From positions 124,001 to 188,000 of the forward strand of contig DASQAF010000025.1 in the NCBI GenBank assembly GCA_035635855.1: a stretch of 64,000 nucleotides of DNA. Reading direction: 5' to 3'. Under the pieces are notes generated by a model. It worked only from the letters and a program-made list of their open reading frames with translations, was not told the DNA's origin and made no database searches. Shown piece by piece: positions 35,489 through 43,973 of this stretch. The stretch is from UBA11740 sp035635855. Lineage in GTDB: Bacteria; Acidobacteriota; Blastocatellia; Pyrinomonadales; Pyrinomonadaceae. Both the position numbers and the translations under genes were made by a program. Each line of letters starts with the position of its first letter. Positions within the stretch are counted from its first letter, which is position 1.

Positions 35489-35644
35489 ATGGGCAAAGGC
35501 GATCAGCGATCTCGACGTGGAAAAATCTGGCGTGGAACTTTCGGCAAGCGCCGGCCGAAGAAGAGCAAGAGTGACGGAAAGCCTGCCGCCGCCACGGGCC
35601 AAGCTACGGCAACCGATAAGAAACAGGTGGAAGCTTCCAACTGA
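35489..35644 (+). CDS. 30S ribosomal protein bTHX (Thx family)
   Basis: A 51-residue, strongly basic protein found by reading the sequence. It starts MGKGDQRSRRGKIWRGTFGK and then RRPKKSKS, the Thx signature MGKGD-x4-RGKI-x-RG-x-GK-x-RP. Thx sits at the top of the 30S head in Thermus; similar short proteins occur in Bacteroidetes and several other phyla. The C-terminal Ala/Thr-rich tail is unconserved. AAGGAG lies 8 bases before the ATG at 35489. It lies in the gap between the M20 hydrolase and the YraN-like gene. Confidence 0.88.
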   Translation: MGKGDQRSRRGKIWRGTFGKRRPKKSKSDGKPAAATGQATATDKKQVEASN

Positions 35645-35668
35645 AATACGCCGCTTCGCTCTCTCAAG

Positions 35669-36190
35669 ATGAAACTCGCCTTCCGAAAAGAATCTACGGA
35701 TCAAGCGGACGCAAATTCACTTGTCGTCGCAGATCCTGGCAAGGTCGCTCCGCATTTCGGTCTCGGCCGGCGCGGTGAAACTCTCGCCCTCGAACATATC
35801 GAGCGCGCGGGTTACCGCATTGTGGCGGCAAATTTCAGCATTCCCATTGGTCGCAATAGGCGCAACGTTACAGTTAATGCTGAGATTGATCTGATTGCCT
35901 ACGAGGGACCGATTCTCTGTTTTATCGAAGTGAAAACACGGGCGTCAGAGGGATTCGCGCCACCGCAAGTTAACGTGGACCTCCGCAAGCAACGTCAAAT
36001 CGCGCGCGCGTCGAGGGGCTATCGCCGGATGCTCGGGTTAATGGGTTCGCCTTACCGCTATGACGTGGTGACCGTGATTTTGCCGGCCTCAGAAGAACTC
36101 CACAGCGAGCCGCGTATTGAGCTTCTGAAGAACTACTGGACGGATGAAAAGCTCCGCAAACGCAATTGGCATGACGCGCGCTGGGATTAG
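35669..36190 (+). CDS. YraN / UPF0102 family endonuclease-like protein
   Basis: A 173-residue member of the YraN family, a restriction-endonuclease-like fold. Core motifs: GRRGETLALEHIERAGYRIV, VNAEIDLIAYEG and FIEVKTRASEGF, which supply the acidic and Lys residues of a PD-(D/E)xK site (E/D in AEIDLIA, ExK in EVKTR). An N-terminal extension of about 28 residues is unusual. The function is unknown; suggested roles are in DNA processing. It starts 25 bases after bTHX. Confidence 0.85.
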   Translation: MKLAFRKESTDQADANSLVVADPGKVAPHFGLGRRGETLALEHIERAGYRIVAANFSIPIGRNRRNVTVNAEIDLIAYEGPILCFIEVKTRASEGFAPPQVNVDLRKQRQIARASRGYRRMLGLMGSPYRYDVVTVILPASEELHSEPRIELLKNYWTDEKLRKRNWHDARWD

Positions 36191-36336
36191 TTGAAGCATT
36201 GGCCACAAGAAGGCACACGAGGCTCAAAGTGATTCGAGGAGAGATCAGACATACTTCTCTCCCGGTTTGCTGGATAGTCGCTTGAAATGCTTTTGACTCT
36301 TTGTGCCTTTTTCGTGATTACGGTTTTGATGTCCAA

Positions 36337-38355
36337 ATGAACGGCTTGGAACGTTATGTCGGTCAGGTACTTGACGACAAGTACCGCCTGGAACGCCTGC
36401 TCGGCCAGGGCGGCATGGGCGCGGTGTACCTGGCCACACACCTCGGCACAGAGCGGTATGTTGCGCTGAAACTGATTGCGCCGCAGTTCATGCGCAATCC
36501 TGAGTTTGTCGAGCGCTTCAAGCGGGAAGCACGGGCCGCCGGACGACTTCGTCATCCCAATGTCGTTGACGTAACCGACTTTGGTTTTTCAGGAGCCGGC
36601 ACTGACCGGGTGGCTTACCTGGTAATGGAGTATCTTGACGGCTGCACGCTTAGTGACGTGCTGGCCGAAGAGGATCGCCTGCCGCTTTACTGGGCCGTGG
36701 ACATTCTGGAACAGGTTTGCTCGGCCGTACACGAAGCGCACCAGCAGGGTATCGTCCATCGCGATCTGAAACCTGACAACATCTGGCTGGAACCAAACGG
36801 TCTCGGCGGTTATCGCGTCAAGGTTTTGGATTTTGGCATCGCGAAACTTGCAGAGGCTGTGGCAGAAGCGCCTGAAGCAGCGTCGGAAGCAGCCCGCATT
36901 AAGCAGAACGCGGACGACACGCCCACAATCCACTTTTCTGAATCCCCGCATGCACGAACGGCCGCAGCCGGTGTTGCAGAGTTAGAGCCAACGCGTGTTC
37001 CCCCTGCTCCACTCGCTAATCTGGAATCTGAAACGCTGATTCAGCCTCCAGTTGAGGCCAAACAAGACGTGCGCGCGACGCAAGAGGTTCAGGCCAGCGA
37101 CCAGACGCGGCTGCTGGTAGGAGCGGCGCAGCAAACAGACGGTGCGCCGATCGCCGGGCATCGAACTACGGACGCTTTGTCGACCGCGGCCACAAGCGGT
37201 CTGACGCGCGTGGGCGCGATTCTGGGAACGCCGCTCTACATGTCACCTGAACAATGTCGCGGCGAAAGTCTCGACACGCGTTCGGACATCTACAGTCTGG
37301 GAATTATTGCTTACCAGATGCTGGCCGGGTCACCACCATTTAAAGGCGACACAAATTCAGTCATCCGCGCGCATAGCGAAAGCCAGCCCACCACCCTGCG
37401 CGAACAGAATCGCAAAATAAGTAAGCGAGTTTCGCGTGTGATCATGTCGGCGCTGGAGAAAGATCGAACCGCGCGACCGCAAACGGCGGTGGCTTTTTCC
37501 AACGCGATGCGCGCGAATACCGATGGTCTGGGCGCTCTTTATCGCCGCGCATTCGCCCTCTACAGCGAATACTTCCCGAAGTTTCTTAAACTCTCGCTGC
37601 TGGCGCACATTCCGGTGATCATCGTCACGCTGATGGCCCTGGCGCTGCGATTGACGGAGGCGCGACTCGGCAAGGTGACCACTATCGTGTTGGCGATTCC
37701 GATTGCTTTACTGCAAATCGTCGCCAGTTTCGTGACGGCGTCAATTGTCTCTGGCGTCACCGCGATCATTGTTACTCAACTGGCTGTTGCGCCGCACAAG
37801 CCGGTAGAGTTGCGTGCCGCCTTGCGAGTCCTGCGGGCACGCTGGCGGCCGTTTCTCAATACCGGCGTCCGCTTCAGCCTGCGTCTCATGCTCGGTTTCA
37901 TCTTGCTGGTGGTTCCGGGAATTGTGATGACCATGCGTTATTCGCTCTGGGGGCCGGTGGTGTTGATGGAGGGTCTGGAAAAGAAGGCAGCCCTAAAGCG
38001 GGCGCGCGCACTGGCGTCGCGTTCGTGGCGGACCATTATCTTTGCCACCTGCATCCAGTTTTTGGTCCCTGTTTTGACCGGAGCCGTGTTTGGGGCATTG
38101 ATCGGGGCGAGCAGCCCTAAGAAGGGGAGCCTGCACGTCGAGATAACCTCACAAGCGTCCGCTCTGACCAGGATCTTCGTACTGCCGCTCATGTCCATCG
38201 TGCCGGCGCTGCTCTATCTGAAGATGCGACAGTTCGGGGGCGAGACGCTCCATGATGTAATGGAGCAGATCGAACAGGTCGAAGGCGCGCGCAGTGATTG
38301 GCAACAGCGCATGCGCACGCGCCTGATGGTCAACACGCCGTCGAGCAGAACCTGA
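36337..38355 (+). CDS. Membrane-bound Ser/Thr protein kinase with activation-loop insertion
   Basis: A 672-residue Hanks-type (PknB-like) kinase. Glycine loop GQGGMGAVYLA (23-33), ATP-lysine K45 in VALKLI, HRDLKPDN (141-148) and DFG (165-167) are intact. The APE-equivalent GTPLYMSPE lies at 297-305, about 140 residues after DFG where 30 is usual, so some 110 Ala/Glu/Thr-rich residues are inserted in the activation segment. From about 420 the chain has five or six membrane helices, with a VVPGIVMTMRYSLWGPVVLM block like GDPD/YciC membrane domains. The ATG at 36337 is preferred over a TTG at 36301. Confidence 0.9.
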   Translation: MNGLERYVGQVLDDKYRLERLLGQGGMGAVYLATHLGTERYVALKLIAPQFMRNPEFVERFKREARAAGRLRHPNVVDVTDFGFSGAGTDRVAYLVMEYLDGCTLSDVLAEEDRLPLYWAVDILEQVCSAVHEAHQQGIVHRDLKPDNIWLEPNGLGGYRVKVLDFGIAKLAEAVAEAPEAASEAARIKQNADDTPTIHFSESPHARTAAAGVAELEPTRVPPAPLANLESETLIQPPVEAKQDVRATQEVQASDQTRLLVGAAQQTDGAPIAGHRTTDALSTAATSGLTRVGAILGTPLYMSPEQCRGESLDTRSDIYSLGIIAYQMLAGSPPFKGDTNSVIRAHSESQPTTLREQNRKISKRVSRVIMSALEKDRTARPQTAVAFSNAMRANTDGLGALYRRAFALYSEYFPKFLKLSLLAHIPVIIVTLMALALRLTEARLGKVTTIVLAIPIALLQIVASFVTASIVSGVTAIIVTQLAVAPHKPVELRAALRVLRARWRPFLNTGVRFSLRLMLGFILLVVPGIVMTMRYSLWGPVVLMEGLEKKAALKRARALASRSWRTIIFATCIQFLVPVLTGAVFGALIGASSPKKGSLHVEITSQASALTRIFVLPLMSIVPALLYLKMRQFGGETLHDVMEQIEQVEGARSDWQQRMRTRLMVNTPSSRT

Positions 38356-38368
38356 ACAGACATCTTCT

Positions 38369-38462
38369 GGAGTGCCGTGGTGCAAGCGCAGCGCGACGCC
38401 GCTTTGGTTGATTCGTAAGTTAGGCAAATCCAAAGCGCCGTCGGCGCTTCGCTCTGCACTCC
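38369..38462. repeat. Inverted palindromic pair between convergent genes
   Basis: The left arm from 38369 (GGAGTGCCGTGGTGC then GACGCCGCTTTGG) and the right arm 38430-38462 (CCAAAGCGCCGTCGGCGC then GCACTCC) are inverted relatives. They fill the gap between the kinase and S9 peptidase stops and could terminate both. Confidence 0.6.
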
Positions 38463-38467
38463 ACAAT

Positions 38468-40921
38468 TCACTTCACCGCGGTCTCCTGCTTCGTTCGCGG
38501 CGGGGCATTCTTCACATACTTATCGAACCAGTTGATCCGCTCCGCCAGGATATGCAGCAGCGTTTCGCGGCCCGCATAGCCGTGCGCCTCGAACGGCAGC
38601 GTTACATAGCGGACCGTCGCCCCCTGGCCCTTCAGCGCCATGTAGAAACGCTCTGACTGGATCGGGAAAGTTCCCGAGTTGTCATCTGCTTCGCCGTGCA
38701 TCAGCAGGATTGGATCTTTCACCTGATGCGCATACCAGAACGGCGACATCTTCGCGTAGAGATCCGGGACTTCCCAAAACGTTCGGCGCTCGCTCTGAAA
38801 CCCAAACGGCGTCAACGAACGATTGTAGGCGCCACTTTCCGCAAAGCCGGCCCGGAACAGGCGCGAGTGCGCCAGCAGATTTGCGGTCATGAACGCGCCA
38901 TAGCTGTGACCGCCGACACCGATGTGTTCACGATCGCCGACGCCCATTTCGACGACTTTGTCGGTCGCGGCTTGGGCGCTGGATACGAGTTGCTCGACGT
39001 ATTGATCGTTGGCAGTCTCGCCCGGCCCAACGATCGGCATCGTCGGATTATCGAAAATCGCATAACCAGACAACAGCAGGAATAGGTGCGAGTAACCGCT
39101 GACGATCGTGAAGCGATTCGGCGAGCCGGTGATTTGGCTGGCTGAATCAGGATCGCCGAATTCCCTGGGATACGCCCACATGATCACCGGCAACCGCTGG
39201 CCAGGTTTATAGCCCGGCGGCAGGTATAACGTGGCCGACAACTTCACGCCGTCTTTGCGCTGATAAGTCACCAACTGATGCGTGCCGCCGCGAAGCTGTG
39301 GCTGTGGATCTTTGAATGTCGTCACCGCGCGCTTGGAATTGCTGTTGAGATCACGCACGTAGTAGTTCGGAGGATCAGTCGGCGTCTCATATCGGGTAAG
39401 CAGGATTTTGCCGTCATCGTTGAGCGGCGCGATAACCGTTTCGTAGGATTTGGTATCGCTGCGGAACAGACGCTCAGTCACGAAGGTCTTAAGATTCAGC
39501 CGATCAATGAAGGGCCGATCGCCGTCCGGGGACGAACCCTGGCCGGTAAGGTAGATGAAATCCCCCGACTGCATAATCACAGTGGCGCCGCCACCGCCAA
39601 ATCCACCGCCGCCACTATCGCGGCGCATCACCGGGTTGCCGGGATTCTCGTACGCTGCCTCCTGCCGCCGATCCCAAAGTTTGCGCGGCGCGGTGCCTGA
39701 TTCGAGAATCCATGTGCGTATGCGGCGCGTCACTCGGTCGGCTTCGCTCAGCAGCCCAATCCCCTTTTCGGTAAACGACAGGCCCGACAACCGCCACTCC
39801 GTTTTCGCCATCTCAGCCGGTGCATCCTGGAAGGGTGCCGCCAGCGACATAACTTTATCTCGGAATGGAACTTTGTTTTTCAAGTCACCGCCGTCCAGCG
39901 CTTCAATCCAAATAACAGTCGCCGGCTGATCGGGACGCCAACGATGTCCGCGCGGTCCGGTCTGTACTCCGGTAAGCGGCACGCCCTCGCGCGAGGGTAT
40001 GTCTGCGATCTTGCGAACAAGTTCGCCGGTGCGTTGCCACACTTCGACCTCTTCGGGAAATCCATTCACGGGGATCAAGTGCGAGAACGGACGCTTGATC
40101 CTTGATACCAGAAGGTATTCGCCGCTCGGTGAGGGCGAGACCACGCCGAAGATTGCCGGTCGCCCAATCAGCGTCTTGCGCCCCGAGGTCACGTTAATCG
40201 CGGCGAGCTGACTGGTGAAATAGTATTCAAACAACGCCTCGTCATGCGCAGTCTTGAGCATGTCTTCAAAGGTGGCCGCCGGTGCCGCCTTCCCGTTATT
40301 CTCCTGAATATTCGGTCCCATCGGCACGGTTGGCGCTTGTGGCGCCGGACCACGGCCGGCCGGCACCAGTTCACAAACCAGGGTCGTGTTGTCTTCCAGC
40401 CAGTCACAGGGGTCGCCCATCGTCGCGTTAAGGCGATCCGTTCCACTCAAAAGTTTCGCTCGGCCGGTTGCTGTCTCAGCGACCCACAGTTCGACGCGGT
40501 CATCTTTGCGGTTCAGAAACGAAAGACGCGAACCGTCGGGCGAGAAGCGTACGTTGGAAAGATTCGCCCCCGGTGGGACGGTCACTTTTACTTCGCTGCC
40601 GTCCACGATCTTCTTAAAGGTGATCGCATAGATCTCCGACGCGCGTTGCGGGCCGTTGTTCTTCGGATTGATGCGCGCACCGGCGAGCCGCAGCATCGGC
40701 TGAGCCAGTTCGGCAATCGTCGGGTACGGCCGTCGCAATGTCAGAGCCATCACCTGCTTTGAGGGGCTGAGGATCGCCTGCGGCAGTGGCGGCGCGTCGA
40801 ACGCGGCGACGATTTCTTTCGGCGGTAACTGGTAGCGCGCGGTGTCAGGTGTTTGTGCAAACTGCGCCGACGCTGCCGTAATAATCAGCGCGACAGCAAA
40901 TAGGAAATTTCTTTTTCGCAC
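38468..40921 (-). CDS. Secreted S9-family prolyl oligopeptidase-like serine peptidase
   Basis: An 817-residue exported peptidase with signal peptide MRKRNFLFAVALIITAASAQ. The N-terminal two thirds form a beta-propeller-like region (SNVRFSPDGSRLSFLNRKDD, VELWVAETATGRAK). The C-terminal alpha/beta-hydrolase domain has the nucleophile Ser673 in GGHSYGAF, Asp746 or 747 in MHGEADDNSG and His780 in FEAHGY. The overall pattern resembles the glutamyl-endopeptidase-like branch of S9. It probably degrades peptides outside the cytoplasm. Its start faces REPIN 40987-41070. Confidence 0.9.
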   Translation of the reverse strand: MRKRNFLFAVALIITAASAQFAQTPDTARYQLPPKEIVAAFDAPPLPQAILSPSKQVMALTLRRPYPTIAELAQPMLRLAGARINPKNNGPQRASEIYAITFKKIVDGSEVKVTVPPGANLSNVRFSPDGSRLSFLNRKDDRVELWVAETATGRAKLLSGTDRLNATMGDPCDWLEDNTTLVCELVPAGRGPAPQAPTVPMGPNIQENNGKAAPAATFEDMLKTAHDEALFEYYFTSQLAAINVTSGRKTLIGRPAIFGVVSPSPSGEYLLVSRIKRPFSHLIPVNGFPEEVEVWQRTGELVRKIADIPSREGVPLTGVQTGPRGHRWRPDQPATVIWIEALDGGDLKNKVPFRDKVMSLAAPFQDAPAEMAKTEWRLSGLSFTEKGIGLLSEADRVTRRIRTWILESGTAPRKLWDRRQEAAYENPGNPVMRRDSGGGGFGGGGATVIMQSGDFIYLTGQGSSPDGDRPFIDRLNLKTFVTERLFRSDTKSYETVIAPLNDDGKILLTRYETPTDPPNYYVRDLNSNSKRAVTTFKDPQPQLRGGTHQLVTYQRKDGVKLSATLYLPPGYKPGQRLPVIMWAYPREFGDPDSASQITGSPNRFTIVSGYSHLFLLLSGYAIFDNPTMPIVGPGETANDQYVEQLVSSAQAATDKVVEMGVGDREHIGVGGHSYGAFMTANLLAHSRLFRAGFAESGAYNRSLTPFGFQSERRTFWEVPDLYAKMSPFWYAHQVKDPILLMHGEADDNSGTFPIQSERFYMALKGQGATVRYVTLPFEAHGYAGRETLLHILAERINWFDKYVKNAPPRTKQETAVK

Positions 40922-40986
40922 GTCGAAGTCTCCTGGAATTTTTTCGGGCTGGTCACTTAAAGAGCGCGGATTCTATCAGAGTCAGG

Positions 40987-41070
40987 ACCACCTGCGGTAG
41001 CGGGCGGTTGATCCCTAACTGTCGAAGGTTCGAAATATTACTGAACAACTGCCCGCTACCGCAGGCGGTT
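40987..41070. repeat. REPIN of family 2 (copies D and E, inverted), remote from a RAYT
   Basis: Copy D (from 40988) carries CCTGCGGTAGCGGGCGGTTG, copy E (41047-41070) the inverse GCCCGCTACCGCAGGCGGTT. The spacing of about 37 bases is the same as for copies B/C beside the RAYT at 24243, 16 kb away. The position is between two minus-strand genes. Confidence 0.85.
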
Positions 41071-41076
41071 TTGACT

Positions 41077-41814
41077 CTACCCGCGCACGAACTCATATGT
41101 AATATGCAGAGTCAGCGCCGACGGAGTGATCTCAGGCCGAATTTCTTTCGCGCGCAACTGCAGCGCGCCTCCGGCCGGCTGAATATTTACGCGCGTTGAA
41201 AGTTGATCCAGGGTGAACAACGCCACCGGATTGTAGCGACTGTCCACTGTCCCCTGAACCATGTTCAGCAAGGGGCCGTTCAGGACGACAGGTATGTCTT
41301 TAAGATGGATTTCGCGGACCTTAAAGCGAGCCAGCAGTGCGCGTCGCTTCTTGTCGAACTCCAGTGTTACCTCAGCGTCCGCCCAGCCGGAAAACTCTAT
41401 GCAGCCCATCAGAGTCGAGCTGTAAGCTCCCGCGAAAGCCAATGGGCCCATGATGCGACCATTCTCAAAATGGACCGCGGTGCGCACGCCGTTGACTTCG
41501 CGCTTGAGCCGGATCTCGCTCCGGCATTGCGCGGTCGACGAGGCGCCGCCGACGGTCAGAGGCATCGAAGGTTCATTCAAATTATCGAAGACGGCCGTGA
41601 GAAAAGAGTTCAGAAACTGTTCGTTGACGGTGACGGTCGCTTCGGCTGCGGGTATTTCTGAAGCGCGACGGGTGCGAGTGGCGGCTGATTCCTGGGCGCG
41701 CGCAAAAGCGAATTGGCCGCTTACCATAAGCAATCCCAGCATAATCGCTGCAACCTTCGAATCGCGCAGTATGGAAGGGGGCTTGCCCCCGTTTTCTTTG
41801 ATTTCACTGAGCAT
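41077..41814 (-). CDS. Exported protein of unknown function
   Basis: A 245-residue protein that I do not recognise. A hydrophobic stretch at about 21-40 (VAAIMLGLLMVSGQFAFARA) looks like a signal peptide after a long n-region. The rest is predicted beta-rich with no Cys pair or catalytic motif that I can name; segments such as VTVNEQFLNSFLTAVFDNLN and FKVREIHLKDIPVVLNGPLL recall lipid-binding or AsmA-like folds, but this is weak. GAGGGG lies 10 bases before the ATG at 41814. It is followed by REPIN D/E. Confidence 0.6.
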   Translation of the reverse strand: MLSEIKENGGKPPSILRDSKVAAIMLGLLMVSGQFAFARAQESAATRTRRASEIPAAEATVTVNEQFLNSFLTAVFDNLNEPSMPLTVGGASSTAQCRSEIRLKREVNGVRTAVHFENGRIMGPLAFAGAYSSTLMGCIEFSGWADAEVTLEFDKKRRALLARFKVREIHLKDIPVVLNGPLLNMVQGTVDSRYNPVALFTLDQLSTRVNIQPAGGALQLRAKEIRPEITPSALTLHITYEFVRG

Positions 41815-41836
41815 TGGATAGAAACCCCTCTAGATC

Positions 41837-41859
41837 AAAAAGTCGAGGCATGGCCTCGA
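41837..41859 (-). terminator. Rho-independent terminator of kdsD
   Basis: TCGAGGC (41843-41849) and GCCTCGA (41853-41859) form a perfect 7-bp stem with a 3-base loop. On the minus strand a CTTTTTG run follows. It lies 55 bases after the kdsD stop. Confidence 0.75.
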
Positions 41860-41914
41860 TAAACCACAACTAATCTCTTTCCGCACTGGTACGGCGGCAA
41901 AGCCGCGACAACGA

Positions 41915-42904
41915 TCACAATCCGCTACGCACAATATCGTGCAAGCGGATCAAACCTATGCACTTCCCATTGCCATCAACAACGGGCAGCACGTTGATTT
42001 GCGAAGGCCGGTCCTCCATCAGACGCAATGCGTCAAAGGCCAGCATCTCCGGATTCGTCACGGTCGGGTTGTGCGTCATCAGATCGTCGCATCTGAGGTT
42101 TGCGAAGGCCAGATCCCTCGGGCCCATTCGCTGGAGCGAGCGCCGCAGATCGCCGTCGGTAATGATGCCTGCCAAACGGCCCTCGTTATCGACAACATTG
42201 ACGGCCCCCAGACCGTATTGCGTGATCCCCGAAACGATATCCATAAATGAAGCGTCCATGGTGATCGTCGGATTTTTCGATCCGCTGTGCATCAGATCCG
42301 CAACCCGCAAGTTAAGGCGTTTACCCAGTTGTCCCGCCGGATGATTCGAAGCAAAGTCAGTTTCTGTAAGGCCCTTCGACTGCATCAGTGTCATTGCCAA
42401 CGCGTCCCCGATCGCCAGTGCCACCGTCGTGCTGGCCGTCGGCGCCAGGTTCAAAGGACAGGCCTCCTGATCTACCGACGCATCAATCACCGCGTCCGCT
42501 CGCTGCGCAATCGTCGATTTTAGATTGCCGACAATCGCCACCAGCGGCACTTCACGGCGCTTGAGATAAGGCAGCAGCTCCAACAGTTCGTCAGTCTCGC
42601 CGCTGTTACTCAACATAATAACGACGTCATCAGACGTGACGATGCCCAAGCCCCCGTGCAACGCATCGGACGGGTGCAGATAGACCGCCGCGGTGCCGCT
42701 GCTGGTCATGGTGGCGGCGATCTTTTGCGAGATGATTCCTGATTTTCCTACGCCTAACAGAACGATCTTGCCTTTGCAATCCGACAGGATCCCGATCACT
42801 CGATCAATTTCACCGGCTTGCAGACGCGATGCCGCCTTTCCAATAGCATCGGCCTCGGCCTGCAACAACTCGACGACCTGTGAAAAACTGGTTTGCTCAG
42901 ACAT
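41915..42904 (-). CDS. kdsD: Arabinose-5-phosphate isomerase (KpsF/GutQ/KdsD family)
   Basis: Converts ribulose-5-phosphate to arabinose-5-phosphate, the first step of KDO synthesis for lipopolysaccharide. At 329 residues it has a SIS domain (LLGVGKSGIISQKIAATMTS; SDALHGGLGIVTSDDVVIML; SNSGETDELLELL) and two CBS domains (GIITDGDLRRSL; VDGNGKCIGLIRLHDIV). The ATG at 42904 (MSEQTSFSQVVELLQAEADA) gives the usual N-terminus with AAGGTGG upstream; the frame to 42964 is not needed. It implies a Gram-negative envelope with LPS. Confidence 0.93.
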   Translation of the reverse strand: MSEQTSFSQVVELLQAEADAIGKAASRLQAGEIDRVIGILSDCKGKIVLLGVGKSGIISQKIAATMTSSGTAAVYLHPSDALHGGLGIVTSDDVVIMLSNSGETDELLELLPYLKRREVPLVAIVGNLKSTIAQRADAVIDASVDQEACPLNLAPTASTTVALAIGDALAMTLMQSKGLTETDFASNHPAGQLGKRLNLRVADLMHSGSKNPTITMDASFMDIVSGITQYGLGAVNVVDNEGRLAGIITDGDLRRSLQRMGPRDLAFANLRCDDLMTHNPTVTNPEMLAFDALRLMEDRPSQINVLPVVDGNGKCIGLIRLHDIVRSGL

Positions 42905-43152
42905 GCAGCCACCTTGATATACGACTAGCGAAGCGTTTGGCAAGTTGCGCGAGGCCAGAAACACAAAACATAGACATATACCCGATGTTTCGATAATATT
43001 GCCGCTCTTCGATCGAGTCCTGATTCAGAGAGATCCTGGTGGAAAATTCGCAGGAACTGCGGATGGTATTCGGCGTCGTCGACACGGCCTGAAACCGGTT
43101 GAAAGATTGCAACCAAAGCGAAGCGGCCATGCGCCGCGTGAGGTCCCCTCCC

Positions 43153-43662
43153 ATGCATTGTGTTAGCTGTGGCACTGAACTTCCAGCAGCGAGCGCTTTT
43201 TGCCCAGGTTGTGGGCAAGGGCAAAGGCCAAAAGTTTCCTACTCTGGTGGCGTCGCCGGGCTGTCAGTTGGCTTTATTGTGGCGATCGTCTTGCTTGCCA
43301 TTGGCGTTGTGGCTTTCCTCGCTGTTGTTTCCTTCGGCCCGTCGCTGATAAATAGCGGGCGTTCCGGCACCAGCCCGCCGCTTAGTCGGATCGTAATCGA
43401 TACACAACAAGTGCTGAAGGACGGTAGTTCAATTGGATGGAAACTACAGCCTGGAAATTATCACTTGGATATGACAGCGAGCGATGATGGCGCGACTGTT
43501 GAATGGATCGGCGGGAACTGTCCGTCGACCCAACCGATGCGCCAACTTGCCACGAACTGTGAGATGAAAAATGAAGGGCAGTTAATCATCAAAAATCCCA
43601 CGTCGTTCGGGTTGGGTTCACCTGTATCTGTAACAATCAAGGTCACGCGATACCTTCTCTGA
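43153..43662 (+). CDS. Zinc-ribbon single-pass membrane protein
   Basis: A 169-residue protein. It begins with a zinc ribbon MHCVSCGTELPAASAFCPGC (two CxxC pairs), then one transmembrane helix (about 36-60, GFIVAIVLLAIGVVAFLAVV) and an outer domain of about 100 residues with a Cys pair (GNCPSTQP, TNCEMK). The ribbon plus helix architecture is common in Acidobacteria; a function is not known. The ATG at 43153 is chosen because it starts the ribbon. Confidence 0.75.
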   Translation: MHCVSCGTELPAASAFCPGCGQGQRPKVSYSGGVAGLSVGFIVAIVLLAIGVVAFLAVVSFGPSLINSGRSGTSPPLSRIVIDTQQVLKDGSSIGWKLQPGNYHLDMTASDDGATVEWIGGNCPSTQPMRQLATNCEMKNEGQLIIKNPTSFGLGSPVSVTIKVTRYLL

Positions 43663-43721
43663 ACAGTTACTTCTGCTTTTCCGCATCCTGGTCTCATTAT
43701 GCTATCGTTTCAATAACACGT

Positions 43722-43798
43722 GCCCGCGTAGCTCAGTGGATTAGAGCGTTCGCCTCCGGAGCGAAAGGTCGCAGGTTCGACCCCTGCCGCGGGTACCA
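43722..43798 (+). tRNA. tRNA-Arg (anticodon CCG)
   Basis: A 77-base cloverleaf with CCA encoded. Acceptor GCCCGCG pairs with CGCGGGT (G-T at the top pair); D-stem GCTC/GAGC; anticodon stem TTCGC/GCGAA with loop CTCCGGA, so the anticodon is CCG, reading codon CGG; T-stem GCAGG/CCTGC with loop TTCGACC. The HEPN gene lies 175 bases downstream. Confidence 0.95.
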
Positions 43799-43973
43799 AA
43801 CTCAAACATAGCATCACTCCAGACCGTCAATTCGCGCCAGCTGCTTTTTGAGCTATTTTGTTATCGTAACCTTTCAGCACCGAATAGGTTCGGCGACGAA
43901 CGGAATCGGATTTCATGAAAGTGTAGGTCAAATCCAAGGCGTTAGAATTCTCTGGCGAAGGTGATCAAGCCTA

